A stretch of 64,000 nucleotides of DNA from Heliopora coerulea (GCA_030142905.1 JASJOG010000080.1:248001-312000); one strand, 5' to 3'. Shown: positions 29,911 to 41,640, counted from the first letter of the stretch. The notes: generated by a model from the sequence alone, not told the origin. A program made the numbers and translations.

Positions 29911-32900
29911 GTAATTAGTGTTGACTGTTATTCTGATAGATCAAAGATTTTTTATATTTTATATTTTTCAATTCCGACCTTTGATTGTTTATGGGGTTCC
30001 TTTTCTCAGTAATAAAAAACAAATAAATTAAAGTGCTGATGCAAGATAAGCAGTCTGTGTTTTTCACCAGGCCCGCAGAAAGGCAACAGGAGGCCCGGGG
30101 CAAAGTGGTCATCCAGAAGTTTGTTCTCCCAACCTTTAGGTTATGGCCTATGCGCAAAATAAATCCTCGACAATAAGGCCTTGTTATGGGGGGAGCATAC
30201 CCCGGGCGGCAATCCTAAACCTAACCTTAATCGTAAAGTTCATTTGAAAAAATTACTTCGTCCAATAATTGCATCCCGGCCTATAGAGATAGTAGTTCAC
30301 GAAAGCACGACGTGATCTTGCAATATAATCTCTCTTGTGCAACAAAAGAAATGAATAATCCCTAGAGTATACTTGACGACGCCCAGGCTCCAGTAAAGAG
30401 ATAAGGCAGAGCATTTTCACAGTTTTGGGGGAACGGCAGCTCTTAAAACACCGGAAAGTTTGGAGTATGTTCAACGAAAAACGTTAATCGACCGACTGGA
30501 ATAGCTTGGAAGCATTTTGGAAGGAAGAAAAAAAATTCTAGGTTTAGAATATGAGCTTTGCTTCACGGTTGCAAGATTGGAACTACTTTGTTTACTGGTG
30601 TAGGTGCTGCAGCTTTCGTAAACTTTCTCCAGATACTATTAATTAGAATACGGAAGCAAATGACAGTGTAGCTTTAATACAGAAGGAATCGAATAACAGT
30701 ACAGGATTTTATCTGTAATACTCAGGGGACTTCAGTGAAAATTCTCTCCCTGTTAATTCTTTGGTAAATCTGTCATACATAAATTGATGGATTATTAAAC
30801 AGGCGGTGGTTCAAAATTTGCCTCATTGCAACTGTTTGACCATGTTGCGAAATGAAAATAGTTTGAGATTGATTCGAGCAAATTCATGCCGTCATGATAT
30901 GAAAATAATAATGACATCACAAAATTCTCGGAGCTTCTAATTAATTCCTTTTGCTCAGGGGCGCGTAGGCCTTACCCACCCTTCCCATCTTGTAGTTGGG
31001 CCACTAGAACCACTGGTTTCGAGTCGAATAAAGTCAATTCGTAATTGTCGACCATAGTCCAATTACAGTGAACTAATCGATTTGTCTAAATAGAACCTAC
31101 GTTTCCACGGACAGGCTTGCAGCTCGAAGCACCAGACTAAAGCTTGTTTCCGAGTATCCGATGTCAGCTAAGTTAAAGTCATATATTTAAATGCAGTTGG
31201 AGTCAAAAGTTTACATACAACTAGGCTGAGATTATTCAACTTAGATTTTCGGGTTTTCCCATTTCATTGCGCCGTACATTTCACGAGAAAAGTCAGTTAG
31301 GGATCTACTGGATTTAAATCAGGGATGGCTAAGAGATAGATGTATTTTTAGGTTTTAGTAACTACTTCAGAATTCCCTCGGGCAAAGATTTACTTACACT
31401 TTGTCAGTATTTGATTGCATTTTCTCGTACTTACTAGTTTAATGTAAATTAAACTCTTTGGGTAGCCTTCAACAAGCTTCTGAAAATTCTCTGCTGGATT
31501 CATTTCTCATCCCTCCTGCCAATACTGGTATAACTTTGTCAAGTTTGGTGGCATCCAGAAATCAGCTTTATATTACTTGTATACCAAAAAAAGCCTAATT
31601 TTCTTGATGAAAACCCTATATTTCCTTAGTAACACGTCAACATGTCCCGCCAATTTCATCCATTGCCCCCCTCCATTTAATTGTGCTCTTGACGCCATGC
31701 GTTTCAGATACATCAAGGATAAAGAAAAATCTTTCGTGAAGTGATAAGGCAAATTTCTTGTATACACTCTTTAGATGATTCTTCCCGAGTAGAAATTCAT
31801 TTGATTTGTCCACCAATGACATATCCAGAAGGGAACAGTTCATGATCATGACAGCTCGTCTAAGATACGATTGGAAGATACTACGAGATAGAACTCTTAC
31901 GAGACACCAACTACTTCACTGTGACCAGTGCAAAGATTTTAAAGGAAACTGTCCGTCTGATAGGTATAAAATATATTGGGCGTTACCAAAACTTTGGATA
32001 GAAACTCAATGAAATAGCTCATGACTAAGTCTCCATTTGTTGAACACTTCCGATGATATGTCTAGAATTAAATTCAGGTATAGAAATTCCGAAACGTATT
32101 ACGTTCATCACTAAGATCAACTACGAGAACATATGACAAAACGACATCATTCAGAAAAACATGTCATCATGTGGATTATCCCCAGGTTCATCACTCGAAG
32201 CGTGGCACGAGGGTACTAATCTTTGCATTTATAAATCGTAGCCCGACCAAGCCGACGTTTTTGCAATTGCAGTCCTGAAAAAAAGTGGGAAATTGATGAC
32301 TGCCCTTCAATTTCAAATTTCTTAAATTTACACCGCAATTAACATGGTGAAATAATTTTTAACCAATTTTTCTTAAACATTTGTTTTCAAGAAAGTGAAC
32401 CTTGGAATATGTTGTCGACCACCTTAATTTTCGAATATATTTTTACCTTTAGACGTTTGATCCTAATTTGATTTTCTTTTTTTTTTTTTTTTGTCGTTTT
32501 ACCATTGTACAAGTGAAAGTGAAGCAAGCAGTATCAGAGACGCTAAAGAATGGTAAAAAGAAAAACAATCGTATATCATTACTTTTTATTGGTCAAGGTC
32601 GTGTGGGTAAAACATCTTTGAAGAAAAGTCTTCCTGGTAAAGCGTCAAAAAAGAAAGAACCCAGCACAATCGGCATTGAATTTGACGTTGTTGAGGTACA
32701 AGAGAATGACAAATCCAATCCTTGGAAGCGTGCAAAAGATGACCAGTTCATGGGATCCAAAACATATACTGACAACGTCCTTGGAAAGGAAGTCGCCAGA
32801 ACAATAGCTGAAGGTAAAAACGAGCCTGAAGAAGGAAGAGGTGGAAACACTGCTGGCGATGAAGATTATGACGTTGAACTTGAAGGTGACTCTGGAGATC

Positions 32901-35900
32901 AAAGTGAAACTAAAAATGGAAGCGAAGAAGGAGCTGATGATGAAGTTGGACAAGGAGATAAAAATCGAGCTAGATCTGGAGATGAAGATGGAGCTGGAAC
33001 TAGAGCTGGAGCTGGAGCTGGAGCTGGAGGAAGAGACGGAGCTACATATGGAGGTGACTGCCGTAGCGACGTACGTAGACTTGGAAAGGATGACGAAGGA
33101 AAAAGTGACACACCGGAAACTATGAAAGATCAACTTGACTATCACGTATCAGACGACTTAAAACGCAAGATCAACGAAGAAATGAAAAACGTTGAAAGTT
33201 ATCGTGATGATACCATGGACAAAATTAGATTCATGTTGGGAGACGTTGGGGGCCAGTCAGTCTTCTACGACGTGCATTCGATAATGCTGAGGTTGAGAAC
33301 GCTATTTATACTTGTTGTTGATCTGTCAATGTCCCTTGACGAGGGGGCACAGTCAAAGTTCGTGGAAAAAGGATTAATAAACAGAGAGAGAGACCAAGAA
33401 AACCTTCTGCATGAAAAGAATTTCGATTATGTTACAAGGTGGATGGCAGCTCTTCGTAATCTTAATCCAAGCAACAAAGAGACCAAAAATAATTCTATGC
33501 AAAGTCCAAATCAGCCCAAAACTATCATTGTTTTTACCAAACCCGATATGCTGAGAGGTGGTGGGAAACTAGAGCAGAAGCTGAAGAAAGTTACTGAAGC
33601 TCTTGAGGAGAGGCTTGAGCGCATTGGTTGCAATTCGCTTGTTGTCGCCAAGTATGTTATTAAGAACAAAGAGCCAAGGAATGCTGACGAAACCAGTGAG
33701 CTCGAAGCGCTACGAGCGAAAATCTTCGAAACAGCGCAAGATACCTTGAAAGCTCAAGAAAAAACTCCTGTAAGTTGGCTTATGTTAGAACGTGCTCTCG
33801 ATGCCCTGAGGAGGTCTGAAGATCTGAAAGACTGCCCATACATCACGCTGGATGAAGCACGAAAACTGGGAGAACAATGTCAGTTGAACGAAACGTTCGC
33901 AGAAGCAATGACATTCTTCCACGAGGAGAACATAGTCGTCCATTTTGATGGAAATCCACCCATGAGCGACCTGGTTGTACTTGATCCATCATGGCTAGTA
34001 AAGCTGTTCACCCAAGTATTAACCGTTGCCCCGAAGCTTTCCTGGGGTACAGCTAATTCACGTGCCTGGAAAAAGCTGACGACGGAAGGAGTGTTCGACT
34101 TCGGAAACCTTCCCAATCCGTTAGAGAACCATAGCCAAGAGAAAGCTTTAAAAGATATTATGATTCGAGTGGGCTTAATCTGTCATTGGAGAATAAACAT
34201 CTATCTGGTTCCGTCCATGGTGACTAAAAGATGGGAGGAGAGCGATATTAAGAAAGTGTTGTCGTCGAGTTTGCAGCCGTCACTATACCTTAATTTTAAA
34301 GGTGACACCATTCCACTTGGACTTTACACGCGAGTCCTTGTGGAAATATTGAAATGGGCCCGTGGTGATGTCGAACACGACGATGTGGAAATGCCTGAAT
34401 TTCATTGCAATTGCTGTCGCGTTTTCAAGTGTGAAAACAGCATTAAATATTCCGTGATTTTGATCCGCCATGTAACTAGAATCCAGGTTGCAATATCAGG
34501 TGTGAATGTCCGGTTATTAACTTCATGTGGAAACAATTTAAAGTTGTGCCAAATAGAGTAATTTAAAGCTGCTTCAAAAAAATTTAAAAATGAATTTTTA
34601 TTTGTTTTATTTATTTGTTTGTTTGATTATTCATTTATTTTCTAGTTGACGACTACACGATTGAAAGTAAGGACATTGCAAGGAGTGTCTTGTCCGCCCT
34701 TCATGGTGCAATGACCAAAGTTCAGTCCTGTCCAAGCTACCAAGGTGTAAGATACGAGTTTGGTTTGAAATGTGATCTTTGCCTGGAGGAAAAGATACCA
34801 TGTTTGAGGCATGAAAAAGGAGCTTGTACTGACAACGACTGCGTATGCATTCTAAGTCTTGAGTGCTTAAAGAAAGAATTTGCTGTATGTCCAAAAAACC
34901 GTACTGGCAAGATTTCTTCGAAGCTTCATAAAACATTTTGGGTAAATGTCACAGGTAAGAATATGTGCTTTTTCGCAGAAATAAGAAACTTTGTAGTAGA
35001 GTATAGTGATTAGATGAATTAAATAGGAATTTGTGGAACTGCATCCTGAAAAATCTATGTGGAATTTGCTTCGGGTCTCCTGGGTACCGTTTTCCAACAA
35101 AACTTGTTTGAGTTGTGAAGGTGTGATTATTGTCCGTTGATGTACATACAGCGACCAAAGTTTGAGCCGTAATTTCATGATCTTTTATATCATTCTCTTG
35201 CTGAGTCATATCCAGTGAGGATTCCGATCACTACATAATACTAAGTAATACTACATTTAAATAATAGTATGGTCGGTCAACATCGATAGTGGCCTTGTCA
35301 ATGAAGTAGTCTTTATCAACCTTAAAAAACTTTTGACAGCATCAGCAACAATATTGTCATACGTAAGCATCAAAATTATGGTGTTGACAAAGCCATAAAT
35401 GTAGTGTAAAGATTGGTGGTTGAATTCAACAATCAATGCTTTTTGAGCATGCTCTGTTTACTTCCAGTTGAAAATGCTCGTAGGCAATTTCTGTGTCAAT
35501 CTTGGAACGGAGACTTCATTGTAAGAAACTTCTTTATCCAACAGGTACTGAGTCCAGGAAAGGTTTACCTATTGCAGAGGACACTGGCTCCAAAGAGACG
35601 AGTAAGCATGTTTCTTTTACTCCATGTGTTCTCTCCTGATCCATCTAATCATAAACTAGTCCGATACTTGTCGAAATGCCGATTATTTCCTTGGCTCTCT
35701 CCATTCGCGAGGTAAAAGTATGCTCCAAACCATTAACTTATTAAACTAATATTGGAAGATTGTGTAAGTAGTCACTTTTCTGTATGAAGTAAAGGCTTGG
35801 CGAAAATGAAATCAACTGATAATTGACTGATGCTTAACACAATTATTCTGTGGTAAGTATACAAATGTGTGAAAATGTGGAAAGTATACAAAAGCCTAAA

Positions 35901-36552
35901 GTTGTGGACGAAATATAAGTGAATTCAAGGAGCTGATTATGGTTTGTATCACGGAAAATAATACATTATGGTATATATTAGGTGACTGGTTACGAGAAAG
36001 GAATTAATTCCGGGCTCAAATTTCAGCTCGGCAAACCGAGATAAAACTGAAAGGTTGAGACCATGTAGAAATTTTTGCCGCGTAATGGTAACTATATTTT
36101 TAAAAAGATTTTTAGGGGAGGTCAGGCTAACGTATGAGTCTTGTTTGAAATTTTCCAGATTTAATTATTCGCTGAAAACATCTGTCGTTATAGTATCTCC
36201 ATTACAAACATCTTCGGTTCTTGTAAGCTTCTTCTTTGCTCTATCTTTAACCGTTTTTTGTTTAAAAATTTTGATAGAACTGCTTGATGGAGAAATTGGT
36301 GGAATAGCAAAAAGAATTGGGCACAACTGGAAGCAAGTCGCCTTGCGGACCAATCAATTCCAGTCACACGAGATTGAAGACATATTTTATTCAAGAGTGA
36401 ATCAAGATGAAACGTCAAAAGCTCTAGACATGCTGATCCGCTACCAAAAAATGTGTGGAACAAGAGAGAATTTGATGCATGCTCTCAATCGCCTGAAGCT
36501 TTACGATGTAGCAAAGAAAGTGGAGTCTGGATATTTTGTGGACAATGAATAA
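29394..36552 (+). CDS. Ankyrin repeat / Roc GTPase / COR / death-domain protein (spliced)
   Basis: Predicted join of 29394-29910, 32514-34499, 34646-34954 and 36278-36552, coding 1,028 residues. Every junction is GT-AG and phase 1, and the frame stays open throughout. Ankyrin repeats occupy about residues 1-172. A Roc GTPase has P-loop GQGRVGKTS (199-207), an acidic/Gly-rich insert (about 255-350), switch DVGGQ (416-420) and TKPD (514-517). COR follows to about 830, then a Cys-rich segment (835-937) and a C-terminal death domain (about 938-1022). ROCO proteins such as DAPK1 and MFHAS1 act in cell death and innate signalling. This one lacks a kinase. The start is ATG 29394 (GAAAATGT) at the head of the first ankyrin repeat; in-frame ATGs also lie at 29344 and 29274. 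An extra small exon in the large intron cannot be excluded. Confidence 0.85.
30205..30990 (+). repeat. Dispersed repeat R1, copy B (uninterrupted)
   Basis: Aligns with 600-939 and then 3964-4360, with no gap at the point where copy A carries the hAT element. The empty site reads TTGCAAGATTGGAACTACTT here. Confidence 0.8.
31194..31245 (+). mobile_element. Tc1-like (Sleeping Beauty type) terminal repeat remnant
   Basis: CAGTTGGAGTCAAAAGTTTA followed by CATACAACTAGGCTGAG closely resembles the CAGTTGAAGTC...GTTTACATACA termini of vertebrate and invertebrate Tc1 elements. No transposase or second end was found nearby, so this is a fragment. Confidence 0.65.
32514..34499 (+). CDS. Exon 2: Roc GTPase and COR domains
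   Basis: Begins after a poly(T) acceptor and ends ATATCAG/GTGTGAAT. It carries the P-loop FIGQGRVGKTSLKKSL, the acidic/GAGAGAG insert, DVGGQSVFYDVHSIML, the G4-like FTKPD, and COR motifs (PVSWLMLERAL, FFHEENIVVHF, LVVLDPSWLVKLFTQVL, FDFGNLPN). The frame stays open for about 60 bp past the donor to TAA 34559, so an unspliced transcript would stop there. Confidence 0.87.
34646..34954 (+). CDS. Exon 3: Cys-rich segment after COR
   Basis: Acceptor TTTATTTTCTAG, donor GTCACAG/GTAAGA. Encodes VDDYTIESKDIARSVLSALH, then the cysteine cluster CDLCLEEKIPCLRHEKGAC, then CVCILSLECLKKEFAVC. With the Cys pairs at the end of exon 2 (CNCC) it may bind metal, which is inference. Confidence 0.75.
34955..36277 (+). 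other. Intron 3 of the ankyrin-ROCO gene
   Basis: GTAAGA at the donor and TTTTGATAG at the acceptor. An open frame at 35413-35715 has no recognisable domain and no convincing splice sites on both sides, so it is left out of the model. Confidence 0.6.
36278..36552 (+). CDS. Exon 4: death domain and stop
   Basis: Encodes ELLDGEIGGIAKRIGHNWKQ, then HEIEDIFYSRV and ALDMLIRYQKMCGTRENLMH, and ends VAKKVESGYFVDNE at TAA 36550-36552. The pattern (IAKRIGHNWKQVA, EI..I, ALDML.RYQ, AL..L...VAKKVE) is that of a death domain, an adaptor module for apoptosis or immune signalling. Confidence 0.85.
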
Positions 36553-36696
36553 TGTATGCATTTGAAGTACTAAATTTCTTTTCCAAAATTCAACGTCCTA
36601 TGAACAATACGAGTCAGTGGAATTTTTAACAGCGTCGGCTAAATTTAGACATTCTGCAAAGTTTCTGTGTTTATCGTGTAAAATCATGTCTAGGAA

Positions 36697-36706
36697 AATA
36701 AATAAA
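36697..36706 (+). terminator. Polyadenylation signal of the ankyrin-ROCO gene
   Basis: Two overlapping AATAAA hexamers about 145 bp after the stop codon. Confidence 0.6.
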
Positions 36707-37477
36707 TGTTTTTTTCTAGGGATACTGGAAATTTACACTTTTACCTTTATACTTATGACAAAATACCCAACGATTAAGCGAAGAGAAAATTTCATGATAC
36801 AACTCTTTACAGGGCCTACTGGCCGATTATTTTTGAGGTCTTTGAGGTCAGTCACTTCAGCATGCGATCCTGCAGGATGTCTTCATTGAAGGCCGAGAAT
36901 GTTCCACGTGAAGGGCAACTGGACTACTCTGCGAGCATACGAAAAAACGAAAAGCACGAGCTGGGCCGTAGCTAGCCTGTCAAAGTTGGAGGGATGCCGA
37001 ACGAAAATTTCCGAATGACAAAAGTTTTTGTCCGAATCTTTCCGACTTAGATCAAGTGGGAAGCCGAAGCCCCGAGGATGCCTGTTTAAAATCCAGATGA
37101 GAAATCAAAATAAAAATACATTCATTATGGGCAAAGGTATCATATAAGTAAAAAACTCTCATATATAGGTTTTTGTTATCTATGTGTTCACGAACTTCTA
37201 TAAAATTTGTCAATTTAATAGAGTTTTCGTGGTTCACTTCATTTAAATAGTGTTGATTTAAATAGTGTTGATTAGTTGCTTTCCGAATGGATAAGTTATT
37301 TTCTGAATATCGCAATTTCAAAAAGTTGGGGAGTGAAACACCCCCAATACCCTTCCTGGCCATGGCTCCGCACACCAGTGACGGGGGGCTTTTTGCTTAT
37401 TTGATAGGTCATTTTTTGACATTGTTATAACTAAAAAATCTAAAACTATCTTTGGTCTCTCGATTTGTCGCATTCTT
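36707..37477. other. Gene-free interval with a repeat
   Basis: 36960-37375 looks like a short-element relic, with CCGAATGACAAAAGTTTTTG, TTTCCGACTTAG and a 16-bp tandem AAATAGTGTTGATTT near 37248-37272. Its wording resembles the hAT-type MITE at 49533, but clear ends were not found. Confidence 0.4.
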
Positions 37478-37547
37478 ATGGAGGAAAGTGCGAAGAAAAA
37501 ACGTGTGGTGGCGTACGACCCTATTAGCTGGCTAAGGGTTAGAGAAG
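37478..37547 (+). other. Possible first coding exon, unrecognised
   Basis: ATG 37478 starts MEESAKKKRVVAYDPISWLR and then VRE, immediately followed by a strong donor (GAGAAG/GTAAGTG). The codons look protein-like and basic. No family is recognised and no second exon could be assigned, so this is tentative. Confidence 0.3.
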
Positions 37548-38871
37548 GTAAGTGTTGATTCGGCCATTATTACTGAATGAACAGAAAAATTCCGTCTCTG
37601 AAACAGCGACAAAATATGCGACTTTCTGATAGAATCAAAATAATGCCATTTCAATTTCTATCGTCTTTTTTAAGTATTCATATCATGGGTTTTCGAGATG
37701 ATACTCTTTCGTTTATGTTTTATGTTCTAATTTTTAAAATCAGTTAAACACCCAACAAACTATCACACTTGGCAGTATTTTTGCAGTTAAATACTGATTT
37801 ATTTAACGAAAACCAAAGGTTATCACTGACCATTTTCCAAGGATACATATTGACTGGGGGTATAAAACTGGGACAATTTACTGAGATTGCCTTAATGTTG
37901 TTTTATATTACAGAAATTGGTTTGAAATAAAGGAACTCTGGTTTTCGTAAAAAGGCTAAAAATTGATGGAATTGAAATGCAGTTGTTTACTTTTGTACAG
38001 TCATATTTGAGTTTTAAAAACGGCCAGCCGCAATGAGCTAACGTTTAAAGGATACAGGTTATTCCAATGGGAATAATTGTGAAATCTAAGGGTCCGTTCA
38101 TACATGTGATATTTTGCCTCACGATTGAAATTTTGCCTGATGTGCTAAACTGACAAGAGCATTGAGGACGAATTGGAGCTGAACAAAAGAGGATAAATTG
38201 CTACATGGCTGTCATGGATTTATTGCATACACTAGGATGACAATCACAACATACAATATCGGACGTGTACACGGGCCGTATCAATCCACTTTTATTGCGA
38301 CAGAAGTTCCTTTGTTTAATAAGGAGTCCCTCGACAATCTTATTTTGGAAATAACTTTGTACTGTATAACAAGCATCGAGGGCGGCAAAAGCGCGGGAGA
38401 GGGATGTGGAGTATTCATCCCCCACAAAACCTAAAAGGTGGAGGAATAGCCCGACGAATGGTGACACTGTTCCCAACAATTTTGCAGCAAAGCAAAGCCT
38501 TTATTGTTGTCATCGTTAGCCGGGCAAAGAATTCGAATGAGAATTGAGCTATTTTGACCAGCAACAAGCCGCTAAAAACCTGAAATACATTCAACTACTA
38601 AAATAAAGGTGAAATGCACTGAATTTTTATTGCCATTTCTCGAAAGACTCGTCACGCTGTAGACGAAAAAAAAATAACGTGTTCGTAAAAAAGGAATAAA
38701 AAGTTAACAGAAATTTAAAAATACAAAAAGTTCAATGAGAAGAACTAATACAACAGCAGGCCTTAGAATTCGGATAATTGTGCTTTTTAGACAGTGATCC
38801 CAGAGTCCCCAATGATTTTTTGAACATTTGGACCTCGCATTCACAAAACTCAAACTGTTCTGCCGTCATTG
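37548..38871. other. Gene-free interval
   Basis: No recognisable gene. The open frames at 38198-38479 overlap on both strands and show no domain. Confidence 0.35.
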
Positions 38872-38875
38872 AAAA

Positions 38876-38930
38876 CCATCAATGCAAATGCAACTATCAA
38901 TGCAAATGCAACTATCAATGCAAATAGAAA
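38876..38930 (+). repeat. Three tandem 18-bp repeats, each with an ATGCAAAT octamer
   Basis: The unit CAACTATCAATGCAAATG is repeated. ATGCAAAT, the octamer bound by POU-family factors, occurs at 38882, 38900 and 38918, exactly 18 bp apart. It could be a small regulatory array or a chance tandem duplication. Confidence 0.8.
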
Positions 38931-39969
38931 CTGTTATAGCCTCACGTGGTGCCACCATATATTGTTTGTAAGTTCCAGCTTTACCTCGTCGTTTTAAAAC
39001 TCCTTCACTATCGCGTGTGCTTTATCTGTGGCTTCATTTCCTTTGTTGTTGATGAACTCGGTCAAAAACGTTTTATCCTCAAGCTGTTGTTGAACCATCA
39101 AACAAACCAGCTCTATTAATACTTTGTCATCTTCCTCAACTAAATTATCCCCGACAGTTCACTGACAGTTAGTCTACTTTCTGTTCAGGCCTTTCCCTTC
39201 CCTTTTCACCTTTTCCTTGTAGCTTTTCGCGTTTCATCCAGAGATTGAGCACCTAGACATCGGTTCTTTTTGCCGACTTGACCACCGTACAGTAATATTT
39301 GTTACTGTGTGTGTTTGTGCTGGAAATTTTAAAGCACAAGTCCAACTTGGCTTGATACTCCCCTTCGTCAGTTTTATTCGCAACGACCCTGATCCCACTA
39401 GGCTTGCCAGACTTCATGAAAGAAGTCACTGTTAAACATAAGAGTGGAAAGTGACAAAAACAATAGGCTACTTAAAACGCTTGACAGTTATTTTTTGAGT
39501 TGCACGTCGAGTAATAAGGGAAAGACAAGAGACATTGTGAACAAAATGTGCTGGATGTCAAACATCCATTTGGGCCCACTAACGGAGAAATCGTTCAGTT
39601 AGGTGAGAAAATGTTATCGTATTAACTATTCCGTATAAAAAATATTTTTAAATGCCATAAGTAAGTTTTCACTGACGGCCTGCTCACTGTGGTGGTGAAA
39701 TATCAAAGATTCTTCATTGTCACGGTGATACTTAATTCCAAGCTATTTCTTGGGTTAGTGCAATGGCCAAGCGTATGATTGCGTAGCGCTCATAAAATGA
39801 ATTTGACGTTCTGACATGGTGATGACCAGATTCCATTACTCGTCCAAGAGATGAGCTTTTATTCCTAGTCGTGATTCAAACACGCGGAACGTTGCGAGAC
39901 TTGAGTAAAGCGTTAAAAAATATAGGCCACCAGGCGAGTGTTTTTCGCTTTTCTAAAGTCGAGCAACAT

Positions 39970-40380
39970 CCCAAGTGTTTGGATCACAGTATCCAAACAA
40001 GGGAATCCATTTGGTATTTCTTTTATAAAATAACGACAGATGAAAAGGAGTTAACTTAATAAACACAATGATGAAGTAAGTAATTCTCCCGAAAATCATC
40101 AACTACGCACCAATCAGAGTCAAGCTTATGAAGATCGAACCCTGATCAACAAAGCGAAGCCATTTCAACGCGGTGACTAAGAGGAAAATCGTGTGTGTTT
40201 TTTAAAGCTATTTGAAAGTCAACTAACATACCAAGTGTTTGGATCACAGTATTCAAACAAACAAAAATCGTTACGTATTTCTTTCATGAAATAATAAGGC
40301 GAAACGTACAAAACAAACTTCAGTACACTTTTGGCGGCAAATTTTCCGTGTTTGGATACTCTTATCCAAACACGGGTATT
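39970..40380. repeat. Cluster of GTTTGGAT hairpins
   Basis: Three hairpins share one motif: GTTTGGATCACAGTATCCAA at 39977, GTTTGGATCACAGTATTCAA at 40237, and CCGTGTTTGGATA-CTCT-TATCCAAACACGG (stem of 13 bp) at about 40349-40378. The flanks of the first two are also similar (TATTTCTTT.ATAAAATAA). They are probably pieces of one palindromic short element. Confidence 0.65.
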
Positions 40381-40464
40381 AACCAATCGGAGCTTGCGAA
40401 TGAGTCACATTATTTTATAAAACCCTATCAGGTAGCTAAACTGTTCTCACTAGAGAAACAGTAA

Positions 40465-40668
40465 GGGCCACCCCTCATGGGTCCAGTGTTAGTACAGGAG
40501 GAAACCAGAGTACCCAGAGAAAACCTGCTATGTTTGGTAGAGTCAAAATGGACTACACTCTTCCAACATGTGACAAAGGAAACTTTAATCAGATATCTGC
40601 ACGGAGTCGGAAGCGAACCCTAGTCAAAGTGGTGAGACACACGCACTACCACAGTGCCTCCAGCAACT
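40465..40668 (-). mobile_element. tRNA-derived SINE, family V (minus copy)
   Basis: The minus strand reads GGCACTGTGGTAGTGCG (A-box region), TAGGGTTCGCTTCCGA (B-box region), then TCTGATTAAAGTTTCCTTTG and TCTCTGGGTACTCTGG. The same order of blocks occurs in the plus copy at 52833-53010. 'Family V' is only a label used here. Confidence 0.78.
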
Positions 40669-40681
40669 AATGTTCTACCTT

Positions 40682-41256
40682 TGCGTAACAATCCCCCCCC
40701 CCCCCCTCAATATCAAACATCTTTCACCGACAATACCCCACCTCCAGTGTTTACCTGCCGATAACTGTTCAATTAACTAAGCAGTTACACTGGCGCATAT
40801 CTACGATTTCTCGTGACACAATTGTCGACGAAGTAATCCCACATCGAATAGCTGGCCACTGCATTTGTCAGATCAAGCAAAATCATATTACAAAGTGGTG
40901 CCTATGCTAAAACCTCAATTCTAAATCACGAGTTAAAGTCAGTCTCAGTTTAAAACGAAATTCCCTGAAATGCAATTTTGTCGCTGAATAAAATTGCTTC
41001 TGTGTACAGTGCAATAACTTACGAGGTACATAAAATTTGAGAAAAAGACAAAGATCTTGGTGGAGGTGATATTGCTGGATATGAATACATTCGTGGAAAG
41101 GTGCCAAGATGACTTCTGCAGTTGGGACGGTGGTGACATCTTTGCAACCATCCAAACAGAATGGAATGAGGCAGCAAGGTCAGCACCTGGGGAATGAGTC
41201 AGACAATGCGTTTGTTAAGGCGATGTTGAAGACGTAGTCAAACGATCCAACTTTAA
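40682..41256. other. Gene-free interval
   Basis: A poly(C) run lies at about 40691-40705. The minus-strand frame at 40907-41155 has no recognised domain. Confidence 0.35.
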
Positions 41257-41358
41257 ACAGAAATTCTTCATGAAAATCTGACACTGACGAAGTCAACTGA
41301 AAAATGTTCATTTTTCAGTTGACTACAGCAGTGTCATATTATCATGAAAAATTTCTGT
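41257..41358. repeat. Palindrome built from a SINE tail
   Basis: AACAGAAATTCTTCATGAAAA... to TCAACTGAAAAATG is followed directly by its near-complete inverse. The right arm recurs as a direct repeat at 41564-41640, downstream of the tRNA-like head at 41490. Confidence 0.8.
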
Positions 41359-41484
41359 TCATGTATATCTCTGAGTATGATCCTGAATAGAATTGAAACA
41401 CTGCACATCCTCTCATGGATAAGCGTTAAGTTGTTGGGAGAATATCCTAAACTAAAGTTGGATAAAAACTCGCCTTCGATCCCT

Positions 41485-41640
41485 GTGGAGTCGATGTCTC
41501 AACAGGTAGAGCGACGGACCGGTATCTCGAAGGTGCGAGTTCAAATCCCGCCCGAGTCAACGTTTTTCAGTTGACTTCGGCAGTGTCAGATTATCATGAA
41601 AAAATTCTGCTCATGTATATCTCTGTGGATGATTCTGAAA
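41485..41640 (+). mobile_element. tRNA-derived SINE with tail
   Basis: A tRNA-like head has ACAGGTAGAGCGACGGACC and a B box GTTCAAATCCC (41539-41549). The unique tail (TTTTTCAGTTGACTTCGGCA and on) is shared with 41300-41370. The tRNA arms do not fold well enough to call a functional tRNA. Confidence 0.6.

Larger units (their letters stand above)
29911..32513 (+). other. Intron 1 of the ankyrin-ROCO gene, with transposon remnants
   Basis: Starts GTAATT and ends after a long poly(T) tract with ACCATTGTACAAG. It contains repeat R1 copy B (30205-30990) and a Tc1-type terminal repeat (31194-31245). The ORFs in it belong to these repeats or match nothing known. Confidence 0.7.

Noticed and set aside
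30253..30474. Matching minus-strand ORFs at 646-867 and 30253-30474
   Set aside because: Similar because both lie in dispersed repeat R1. There is no domain, and the frames are short and carry no sign of selection that I can see.
35413..35715. Extra exon of the ankyrin-ROCO gene
   Set aside because: No domain match and no convincing acceptor/donor pair keeping phase 1.
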